Assembly: GCA_951812925.1 (NCBI GenBank)
Contig: OX638368.1
Location: forward strand, 70,528,422 to 70,592,421
Reading direction: 5' to 3'
DNA: 64,000 bases
Source of the DNA: Calliopum simillimum
Lineage: Eukaryota; Arthropoda; Insecta; Diptera; Lauxaniidae
In this document: positions 54,976 to 64,000 of the stretch, piece after piece
Numbering within the stretch: position 1 is the stretch's first letter
Layout of the letters: each line of letters begins with the position of its first letter
Translations under genes and position numbers: made by a program
The notes under the pieces: model-generated
Told to the model about the DNA's origin: nothing
What the model saw: the letters and a program-made list of their open reading frames with translations, nothing else
Databases searched by the model: none

Positions 54976-56154
54976 CTTAAGAAAATTAAAATGGTTATTA
55001 TGTCTTATAATTTAAAGTATTTTATCCAAATCGGCATATTTTCACTAGGTTTCACTTCTTTTTTTTATTTGTGTATGCAATTTTGTCGATAAAACATATC
55101 GTCGGGTTAAAACTTCAACTAGACTTCCACATTTTTCATGTTTTGAGAAAAAAGCTTTTTAAGTTTTTTGAAATTGGTTTTTTGTATGGGATTTTGCAGT
55201 TTTCTGCTTTTTATTCTTTTTATAAAATTGGATGGGGACTACATTAAAAAAAACCGAATAAACTGGGCATAGGTTTTTCTTCATATTTCTGTATACTTAA
55301 CTCAAAACATCAATACACGTATATGTAGATGTCTAGTTGTAGTTTTAACCAGACGATATGAAACATGCAATTTTTTTACATTCGCGTGATTTCAGCTGTG
55401 CTACCAATCTTGCCGATTAGTTTCGTGTTTTCTGACGAATCTTGTCGACTTGCGATCGCTGCTAAGGCCCTTAACTGACAAAAAACAACTTTTACAGTAG
55501 AATTTTCTTTGCATACATTGCAGTGCAAAAGTCAAAATTGCTTACGCTATACCTTCGTAATGATACTTTTTAGAGTTATGAAATTTGAAATTTGGTCACA
55601 AATTATCGATTTTCATCAAAAAGTGAAAATCTGAAATCGTGTCGGTTAAATCTTTTTGGGGGAATGCCGGGGAGGATTTATGGCAGGATGTAGGGAAGGA
55701 AATACAAGTAATAAGGAAGTAAGTAAATGAGCATAGTGTTTTAAATTGAATTTTTTTTTTATTATTGCGCGAGGTAAAAACGGGGAAAAGCAAAATGAAC
55801 CCTAGCCGGGATGTTTGCCGGAACTTGTCCGAATTTTGAGAAATTTCAAAACAATCTATTTTGTCTAGCCCTACGTAACAGTAGCAGCCAATTTCTAGAT
55901 AACTTGTTTTGTGCAAATACCTTTACTTGTTCAAAATATAAAAAAATTAAATTGAAATATGTACTCAAAGGCTGAAATATTCCGATATTGGTTACGCGAC
56001 CCTTAAACACTATTTTTTTTTTTGTTCTAAAGCACTTTGACATTTTAATAATTTTGGTTTTTTGACCAGTCTGTACATACTTATTCCTTTAAAAATATCT
56101 TTAGAAATTATTTAATGAGAGCTTGTTATTTTAACATTTTTTATTTTATTGCAG
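54976..56154. other. Region between the two exons, with repeat R copy 2
   Basis: 55080-55330 is repeat R (aagctttttaagttttttga, attggatggggactacatt). A minus-strand stretch at about 55390-55480 (RALAAIASRQDSSENTKLIG) is open but unassigned. Nothing else recognised. Confidence 0.4.
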
Positions 56155-56451
56155 ACAACTCTGTGTTCTTTTAAATGCTGAATATGTTTTTCGCACTTTC
56201 GCTGAAATTATTGATGAGGAGATTGTTAATATGAAATTCGCCTCCACAATGGTTCGACTTCTTAATATGATTTTACTAACATCTTCGGAATTGTTTGAGC
56301 TAAGAAATACTTTACGAGATATTACAAATGAAAAATCTGCCAATCTGTTTAAATGTTTGTATAGAAGCTGGGTACACTGTCCTGTGTCAACGATATCTCT
56401 ATGTCTGCTTTCTCAATGTTATCAACATGTCTCTGAGTTGGTCGTATTGTT
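56155..56451 (+). CDS. Vac14: Vac14-like internal exon, intact
   Basis: A TTTTATTTTATTGCAG acceptor and a TT|GTAAGT donor bracket a 297-bp exon open throughout (1 + 98 x 3 + 2). It encodes QLCVLLNAEYVFRTFAEIID, MKFASTMVRLLNMILLTSSE, LFELRNTLRDITNEKSANLF and KCLYRSWVHCPVSTISLCLL SQCYQHVSEL in sequence. This matches the conserved C-terminal domain of VAC14, scaffold of the PIKfyve/Fab1-Fig4 lipid kinase complex on endolysosomal membranes. Both splice sites look usable. Neighbouring exons are not found within the window, so it is either part of a live gene with TE-filled introns or an isolated duplicate. Confidence 0.88.
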
Positions 56452-56817
56452 GTAAGTTAATTTTTTTTTCAGCACTGTAACGAAATTATATCATACATTT
56501 CTGTGGTCCCAAGGAATAATAGCACAAAGGTGCTTTTTATATTTTCTTTTTTTTTAACATAAAGCAGAAAAATTCAAAATCTGGTACAAAAATAGAACTT
56601 CAAAAAACTTAAAAAGCATTTTTCTCAAAACAATGAAAAGGTTAATGTCTAGTTGTAGTCAACAGCACAGATTTAAATTGAAATTTATTCAAACATAATT
56701 CAATTGAAGCATCTTTATAAAACTTATTTAGTAATTGAGCCGTTCAAAATGAAAAAGAGGCAAGTCAATTTAAAAAAAAAAAAAATTGAGATAATGATAA
56801 TTTAGATAATAGGATAG
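56452..56817. repeat. Downstream of the Vac14 exon; inverse copy of repeat R
   Basis: 56530-56720 is the reverse complement of part of repeat R (aaacttaaaaagcatttttc, cagcacagatttaaat). It would lie in the next intron of Vac14. Confidence 0.5.
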
Positions 56818-56818
56818 A

Positions 56819-57478
56819 ACGGGGTTAAATCGCCACGGGGTTAAACAACCAATTGCCTCTAATTTTTTTTATTAAAGTCGAATCAAACGACCGTTGATAC
56901 AGTAGATAGTGATCGATACAACGCAACTTTCGCAAAAGGTTCCACTACCGCACGTGTGTTATAACCTGAGTTCTGACGAATGAAAGATTTGACGCGTCCT
57001 CGCCGCAATATTTTCAGTCGACAAAAGTTCAAAACTCCACAAATCAGTGAAGTACAGAAACAAAGGTAAGTGTTTTCTAAGAGCAGAAATACATGTTGAA
57101 TCTAAATCTGTAATTGGTTTTACAAAATTTAAATTTGTTAAAAAGTTATTCGCCTTAAAATAAACAAAAGCACGTGGGGTTAAGGTAGGAAAAAAGATTC
57201 TAAAGAAATTTTCCGAGCAAAAACCAAGACACGGCAGCCAAAAACAATACTCGTCGCTCCAAAAGAGGTCTTCCAAGAAAAGTAGTATACGTTGAGTAAA
57301 GTGACGCCAGCGATTAATGGAGCTCAAGAGATACTTTTTCAAGTTAATTTTGTTCTTTTGTAACGTTTTGTAAAATTCTGATAAAATAAAAACCCTTAAA
57401 ATAACAATGTTGGTTACTTTTATTATAAAAAGAAAGTTCGGTTGTTTTACCCCACCTGGTGGGCTAAATCTCAACCGA
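56819..57478. mobile_element. ~660-bp element with inverted ends (GGGGTTAAACAACC)
   Basis: acggggttaaacaacc near 56836 and its inverse ggttgttttacccca near 57431 are imperfect inverted repeats extended outward by ttaaatcgcc / gggctaaat. A 171-codon minus ORF inside is composition-driven and unlike known proteins. Class unknown. Confidence 0.45.
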
Positions 57479-57529
57479 TTTGCTAGGTTTTTTTTTGTTG
57501 GAAAGGTTGTGAGGAGGAGCAGTGCATAG

Positions 57530-58140
57530 GACTATATTTTTTTTAAGTGGGCGGTGCCACGCCCCTAAATGGAAAAAAACGCTCTCACGGCTAAACCGCT
57601 ACATCGATTTTAACGAAATTTAGTATGGAGATAGGGTTAGCACTAAGGAACGATAAAATGACCATTATGTTTTTCATTGGGCGGTGCCACGCCCCTAAAC
57701 GGAAAAAACGCTCTCACAGCTAAACCGCTGCATCGATTTCAACGAAATTTGGTATGAAGATAGGGTTAGCACTAAGGAACGAAAATGTGAACATAATGTT
57801 TTTCAGTGGGCGGTGCCACGCCTCTTAATGGAAAAAACGCTCTCACGCTGAACCGCTGGATCGGTTTCAACGAAACTTGGAATGGAGATAGGATTGGCAC
57901 TTAGGAGCGATAACATGGCCATTATGTTTTCAGTCAGCAGTGCCACGCCCCTAAATGAAAAAAACGTTCTCATGGCGAAAATACTGCATACGATTTTTAT
58001 GAAATTTGGTATAGATATATAGTTAGCACTATATAGCATGATTGATTTTTATGAATTTTGGTATAGAAAGATATCAAAAACTGTTTGCTCTTTAGTAGGA
58101 GCTACACGCCTGTAAATGGAAAGTACGATATTGCAACTAA
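57530..58140. repeat. Tandem array, ~129-bp unit, GGGCGGTGCCACGCCCC motif
   Basis: Four good units begin near 57549, 57679, 57807 and 57930, each with aaacgctctcac, ctaaaccgctgcatcgattt, caacgaaatttggtatg and gatagggttagcactaagg. A fifth is degenerate. Confidence 0.82.
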
Positions 58141-58439
58141 GCTGCTGCACCGATGCAGATAACCCGAACCCTAAGGAAGAATACTTAAAGCTTTTTGTGT
58201 TTTATCGACCAAAGAAGTGTATAAAAACTTTTTCCTTTATTTTATGGTCAAATCGAAATGGTCGAATTTCGGCCAAAGGCGAACTCTAGTTTAGTTAATT
58301 TTGAAAGTGGTTCAAGTCCATATTATAGTTTTATTTCAAAATCCGGCAAAACTGCTCCGATTTTGATAATTTTTTTTTTTTTAAATGTGCAGAAATTAAA
58401 ATAGTTTGACCTCCATAATTTAAAAATATGTGATCATGT

Positions 58440-61400
58440 TTATGTACTACTACTTGACCCGGCAAACGTTGTTCTGCCATTTCTCGTAGGTTGTTTGATG
58501 GTTTAAGTATGGATGAAGTCCAAATATGAGACGTTTCCATTTGTTGCGATCCCTTGCGATGACTTTGATCTCTTGCCACGACTTTCCCAATTCTTGTATT
58601 TCCTTTTCCAGCGATCTTTTCCTGTTGATTTTGGGGTTACCACGTCCTCTTCTGCCATGTGGATTCCACTCAAGAGCCTGGTGACAAACTTCGCTGTGTG
58701 GTTTCCGGAGAGCGTGACCAATCCATCTCCATTTGCGCAGCTTGACCTCGTTTGCTAGTCTTCTGATTGCATTTTTGATGTAGCTCAGCATTTGATATAG
58801 TGCGAGGCCACCAAACCTTTAGTATACGCCTTAAGCATTTGTTGACGGATACTTGCAGCTTGTTCGTTAGTTGTTCATTAACAAGCCATGTTTCGCACCC
58901 ATATAGCAAAACCGATTTTACATTCGAATCAAAAATGCGCACTTTCGTTTTGGTGGATGAAACGAAAGAAGACCATATTTTGTTCAGTTGAGCAAACACG
59001 CCTTTTACTTTTGCTGTTCTTGAGGTGATATCCTCTTTTGCTCCATCCACGGAGATAATGCTGCCTTAATACGTGAAGCTATCGACGTTTTCGATGTCAT
59101 CACTGCCAGCTCTTAACGTGATGTCATTCCTGTTTGCGTTTAGCTTCATGCTTTTAGTCTTGGATACGTTGATTTTTGCTTTGCAGCGGCTTTGCGGCGT
59201 TCTGTGATTCCAAGACAAGGTCTTCAATCTTGCTTTCATATCTGAGTGTTTGGACGATAAGAGGCAAATGTCGTCTGCGTAGTCGAGATCTTCTAAATGT
59301 TCGGTAAAGTTCCATTGGATACCTATTTTGGCCTTATTAAGAGCTTTATCTAGGATATCGTTTAGAACGATAAGGAAGAGAGATGGTGATAGTAAACACC
59401 CCTGCCGTACGCCCGAATTAGTGGTGAATGTCGGTGACAACAACCCGTTGTGTAACACACTGCATTTAAAGCCTTCATATTGTGCACGTACTAAGTTTAT
59501 GGCCCTTGCGGCAATACCTCTTCGCTGCACTGAAACGCAGATGTTTTCTCTGGAGACTGTCGAAGGCAGTGCTATAGTCTACGAAGACAAATTGAAGTGC
59601 AGTACGCCACTCGCATGATTGTTCGACAATTATTCTGAGGGTGTTGATTTGATCCACGCATGATCGGTTTGGCCGGAATCCTGCTTGTTGCTTTCGGATG
59701 GCCGAATCAAGTTTTTAGCGTACCCTGTTTAGAAGCACTTTTGTCAGTACTTTTGATGGTACTGAGAGCAAAGTTAATCGTCTATAATTTCGGCACTCGC
59801 TTAGGTCACTTTTTTCGACAATTTGACTAGCATGCCATGTAGCCAATCTTCTGGCAAACGCTTTTTGCTCCAGATTCTGGAGAGCAGAGGATGAAGAATC
59901 TTAGCTGATGTAATGGGACATGCTTTTAGCAGTTCAGCTGTTATTTGATCTATACCGGCGGCCTTGTTGTTTTTCATGCTTTGGATAGCTTTCACTATTT
60001 CATCGATTGTAGGCGGTTGTGTTTGTATTCGACTACATACTACTGCGAGTCACTGCGGCAGTTGTAGTTGGTGATTCTGGTTGCGGGAATGTGGTAGACA
60101 TGGGATTCAGTATGTCACAAAAATACTCTTTCCATCTACTTAGTTGGTCGTCCGCAGATGTTAAGAGATTTCCGTTTTTGTCTTTAATATTGCGATTCTG
60201 TTGGTGTTTTCTGCCAGATAGTCTGCGGGTGAAATCATAAAGCTGCCTCAGATTTTGAGCATTAGCAGCGCTTTCGGCTTCGCTCGCGAGGTCGTTATAC
60301 ACTCTTCTTTTGTCTTGTCTGCACGAACACCTGACTTCTTTATTGAGAGAGTTAAAGACCTTTTCGGCGACGTTCTTTTGCGCTCTAGTTTTAGCGTCAT
60401 GTCTCAGTTTTTTCGCGCTTCTTCTTTTTTCAACAAGACACCACGTATCCTCGCTCATCCAGTGTTTCTTATTCGAGGGTCGGAACCCAAGTATTTTTTC
60501 ACTGGAGTTTAAGAAAGGAGACTTAGCGGCACTCCATGATGTTTCAGTGCTTCCATCACAATCGATCGGGGCTGTTTTAAGTTCTTCAACGAAAGATCTG
60601 TTGATATCTTCGTTCTTTAGCTTAAGCACGTCGAACTTTTTTGCCACAGATTGTTCACTGGGACGTTTTATAGCGGCAAGTTTTAGTCGAATGACCGCAA
60701 CGAGAAGATGCTAATCGGAGCCTATGTCAGCGGCCCTCTTTACTCCTACGTCCAGAAGACTCCCTCTCCATTTTCTGCTAATGCAAAAGTGGTCGATTTG
60801 GTTTTCAGTGATGTTGTCTGGAGACACCCAAGTAGCTTTATGGCATGTTTTGTGTGGGAAAAGCGTACCTCCAACATCAAGACCGACTGTATTGCAGGCG
60901 TAAATGAGAAGCTCTCCATTGTCGTTTCTCGTACCCAAACCATGTTTTCCTATCATGTGCTCAAGGTTAAGATTTTCTGAGCCTACTTTGGCATTCAAAT
61001 CACCCATAACCATTCTGATGTCGTTCTTGTGAGCACTGTTAATCGCTGCAGCGTGCTGACTCTGCCAACTCGGTGGGCGCGTATGCTTGGAAGATGGTAA
61101 TATTTCTAGCGGGGGTTCAAAATCTGCACCAAATGAGCCTTCGTTTACAGGTTTCCATTCCATCACTGCCTTTGCTGCATTTTTACTTAACAAAAATCCA
61201 ACTCCATCCCTGTGGATGTCATTTTGTGCTCTACCAGAGTATAGAAAGTTTTCGCCGTCAGGTAGTACATATTCACCGGCGCCGTTCCATCAACACCCGC
61301 TTAATCCCAATATTTCAAGGTTGAATTTGTGGAATTCTCTTACGGCTTGATGTATTTTGCCAGTATCATTAAGAGTTCGGACATTCCAAGAGTCAATGCG
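58440..61400 (-). pseudogene. RTE-clade non-LTR retrotransposon, decayed
   Basis: Minus-strand order: endonuclease starting DSWNVRTLNDTGKIHQAV (about 61385) with GDLNAKVG (about 61005), NQIDHFCISRKWRGSLLDVG and ADIGSD; then NNKAAGIDQITAELLKA (about 59970), VFVDYSTAFDSLQ, SGVRQGCLLSPSLFLIVLND and DYADDICLLS (about 59280); then LLYGCETW and WRWIGHALRKP (about 58720). These are typical RTE motifs. The endonuclease Glu block reads LGLSGC-stop-W instead of LGLSE.RW, GSD is followed by a stop, and there are at least five frame changes, so it is dead. Confidence 0.88.
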
Positions 61401-62030
61401 TGTTTTTTTTTTTTTTTTTTTTATTTATTTATTTATTTTCAAACAAGATCCTTAAGCTACAAGACACATCAGCATCTTAAATTTTATAAGCCTAAGTCAC
61501 ATTAATTAGAAGTTCATATTACAAAATTAAAAGAAAACTTGTGTTAATAATCATTGTGAAATTAAGTAAATTGCAATTAAGTAAATTTAAAAGTAAATTA
61601 TTAAAATAATAAAAATAAATTATCCTAAGTCAGTTGCCAAAAGAGACATAGTGAAAGGGACGATAAAAGCCTGTTGGGCGAACAAGCAAAAAGAATAGTT
61701 TGAGTGTTTGAGTTTTCATCGAAAGGATTTTGAAATTTTGACGAACTATATTGGTTCCGATTATAGGAAAATCATTCCTAATTATGCATGTTTCTTGCAC
61801 CTCCAAATCCGATGTGCATCCTGCCGAGGCAGATGGATTAACCTCATTCTCGTGGGTACCACTTGATATTTTCGACCCATGCTTCATTAGTTTAATCTTC
61901 TCGGCAACGCCCCACGCAGTAAGTTATAAGCTTAAGGCTGGATCCGGCAAGCTCTGCAAATATAGTGGCCAGATTCACTTTCACGTACAGCCGCCCAATC
62001 TTGAACAGACGCTGACCTGAAGCGTAAATA
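61401..62030 (-). mobile_element. 3' portion and tail of another retroelement
   Basis: A run of T (61405-61423) followed by ATTT repeats on plus equals an (AAAT)n A-rich tail on minus, directly abutting the 5' end of the RTE copy. Sequence upstream on minus (to about 62030) is open only in short pieces and not identified. It is likely a 3'UTR or SINE inserted beside the RTE element. Confidence 0.45.
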
Positions 62031-62074
62031 AGTATTATTATTAAACTTAAAATGGTTTATGTTGACTATATGAA

Positions 62075-62313
62075 AATTATACTAATTTTATGAACTTTAG
62101 TCAATGTTTTGCAAGAATCGAAAATTCCATGCATTTTCCAACTTAGAATATTATGACAATTAGGAGAAGTGAAAAAAACTACTACCATAGCCATGTTCAG
62201 TAGTTTTTTTCACTTCTCCTAATTGTCATAATATTCTAAGTTGGAAAATGCATGGAATTTTCGATTCTTGCAAAACATTGACTAAAGTTCATAAAATTAG
62301 TATAATTATTATT
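62075..62313. repeat. Near-perfect 239-bp palindrome
   Basis: Arms of about 110 bp: atgaactttagtcaatgttt, tccatgcattttccaactta and gacaattaggagaagtgaaa recur inverted with hardly a mismatch. The loop is ctactaccatagccatgttc-like, near 62185-62205. The low divergence indicates recent origin or gene conversion between arms. Confidence 0.88.
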
Positions 62314-62639
62314 AAACAATTTTTTTTTTTCACTAAAATAGTTTTTTAACCTAAGTATTTCCATAATAAATAAAAAAAAAAATTATTGTTCAGTGTGTGC
62401 TTGTATTTCTGTTCGTTGTTTTTTTTTTTATGTCAATGTTTACTTTTTAGTTTTTTTTTTTTTTAAATTTAATATTTTTTTCATTTATTTTGTTGTTAGT
62501 GCAAATTCTTTTATGAAATTTTTATTTTTGGTCCTTGAAAATAAACTCCGACAGAGTTCTAAATGTGGGAAATTAATAAATAATTAAAAGCTGATTTTAA
62601 GCCTGCTTATTTATCTAATTTTATAAAAACGTTTAAAAT

Positions 62640-62965
62640 TAATATTTAGTTGAAAACCCTTTATACTGGATGACACTAGCGCATCTTTAGAACATAGAGG
62701 ACATTAAAATATTAATGATGTCCTGCGATATCCTTTCCCAGGCTACTTTCAAAGCTTCAAAGAGATATTTCTTGGTTTTGCAGTTTTCCTTGTTGATTTT
62801 CATGTTGACGATCTCCCAAAGGTTCTCAATGTGAATCAAATCTGGGTACTGGCAAGGCCAACTAAGAGCTTCTTTCGAATTGTTCTTAAATCAGGCTTTG
62901 CAAATTTTAGAGGTGTGTGCTTGGATCGTTGCACAGTGGTTCGGAATAGCTTTTTTTTGTCTAAA
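62640..62965 (-). pseudogene. Tc1-like transposase C-terminal fragment
   Basis: The minus strand reads HTSKICKA-stop-FKNNSKEALSWPCQYPDL, then IHIENLWEIVN, KVAWERISQDIINILMSSMF and, after a stop, YKG. This matches the end of Tc1 transposases (W..QSPDLNPIENLW with the catalytic Glu; SM..R...V....G). Internal stops. The rest of the element is missing. 62314-62639 and 62966-63367 show only AT-rich DNA. Confidence 0.82.
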
Positions 62966-63367
62966 ACTCTGTAACTTATTGAGATAGTTGACAGATAATT
63001 CCTTGAAATAGTTTTATTTTAAATTTAATTTAAATCGACTGGGTACTTATTGAGGAGTTTAAGGTCAAAATTGAATGAAAATATGTTTTTCTTTCTTGAA
63101 TTTTATTTATTTTTTAAAAAAGTTATACGTGGATAAATGAACCACTTTAATAAAAATTAAAAATATTTTTTTAACATTTACTATTTTTATTTTTTATTAC
63201 AAATATCAAATTATTCTTAAAAGTTATTAAATTTATTTTTCTTTTGGTTGAAATATTTGTTGCAAATATTTTGTATTCAGTTCTGCATTATTTCTGTCCT
63301 GTAGTAGTGCTTTCGCTTCTTTATCTAAGTTTAGCTGTTTCACTTTCCATTGATGCCGCATGCTAGA

Positions 63368-64000
63368 GCACACCTCTCCCCACGTGTTTTAAATAAAAAG
63401 TGCTTGCACCCAAAATGTTTTTTCGGGAAAATGTGTAGAATGGCTCTTAAGTGAAACATTTATAGCCCTTTTTTCAAAGTGAACGGCACTTTTTCAAACC
63501 AGGGCCAAAAAACCCATTTTTTAGCACTGTGCTCTATACTTAAACCAGAAAAAAAAGTTGACTAAAACAGATACAAAAAAGAGTATGCAGAAAGTAACCT
63601 GCTTGTCTGTAGATTAAAAAACAGTAAACTGAAAAACCCTATCGAATATTGTTTACGAGATATTGCCTTTTTACTTAATTTTTTGAGTTTCTATTAAAAA
63701 ATTTTATTTTTGCGTACAAATAAAATAATGATCAATACATAGAAACAAAAATAATCAGTTCTAATGTATTTTTTGATGCTGAATCCGAATCCGGTCTTAA
63801 AATTGCTCTATGACTTCTGAATTTTGAGATATTCTGACCTGAAATTCTGGCATGTACGGTTTTTTCCCCACTTTTGAGGTTATATGACAGGACCACGTAA
63901 TTGTTCATCATAAGACTCGATAAGATTTTTAAAAGCACTATTCTTTTTCTGCAAAACTCACTTTGATTTATATCGATATCTTTATTTTTCTCTGAAATAT
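63368..64000. repeat. Arm of palindrome family P1 (copy 2), truncated by window end
   Basis: From CACACCTCTCCCCACGTG onward the sequence follows 23037-23680 in the same order (gtgaacggcactttttcaaa, taaaaaacagtaaactgaaa, atttatatcgatatctttat) with moderate divergence. The other arm would lie beyond 64000. Confidence 0.85.

Noticed and set aside
56959..57474. 171-codon minus ORF
   Set aside because: Inside a TIR-bounded element; no motif recognised, phenylalanine/leucine-rich as expected from T-rich DNA.

Overview
The window looks like TE-rich, probably heterochromatic or otherwise weakly constrained DNA from a higher fly (Diptera, Brachycera). It is AT-rich. The recognisable host-gene pieces (Xbp1, p32/C1QBP, Tango2, Rrp12, Vac14) read as fly-like proteins with short fly-type introns. 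Most of the rest is transposable elements, often inserted in one another. Species is not determinable by eye; a tephritid, calliphorid or muscid would fit.

Layout. 1-2952: 5'-truncated I-superfamily non-LTR retrotransposon (minus) whose RT and RNase H are split by one in-frame TAG. 3630-10431: a cluster of decayed host genes: an Xbp1 relic that still carries the two IRE1-type hairpins, a p32 relic, a Tango2 C-terminus split by a MITE, and an internally deleted Rrp12. 11097-14650: Penelope-like element (PLE) interrupted by a 3-kb foldback element, itself holding a pogo-like insert and an 81-bp TTAA-flanked hairpin. 16060-18290: repeat X, interrupted by a palindrome carrying two inverted tRNA-like units and by a foldback element with 9-bp target duplication. 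18290-22380: second PLE fragment hit by a piggyBac-type MITE, then by a mariner that is itself split by a Transib (RAG1-like) relic. 23037-30985: long palindromes, a MITE, a decayed mariner and tandem arrays. 30990-37908: a palindromic TA-flanked element containing a tandem array, an almost intact CR1-like retrotransposon and a decayed unknown transposon. 37934-40333: another TA-flanked element. 40950-48475: alternating palindromes and GGGCGTGGC-type arrays. 49929-53310: mariner-like element split by a 2.5-kb element that contains a palindromic MITE. 54805-56451: two undisrupted single exons (unknown protein on minus; Vac14 on plus), the best candidates for live host coding sequence. 56818-64000: TIR element, tandem array, RTE-clade retrotransposon relic, retroelement tail, near-perfect hairpin, Tc1 relic, and a second copy of the palindrome arm seen at 23037.

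No operons or cooperating gene sets are present. The main content is historical: order of nested insertions, exact target duplications, and unprocessed (intron-containing) copies of unrelated host genes. The most unusual items are the Xbp1 relic with conserved IRE1 splice hairpins, the Transib/RAG1-like relic with RSS-like termini, the inverted tRNA-like pair, the tandem-repeat foldback, and the abundance of 1-2 kb palindromes able to form long double-stranded RNA.
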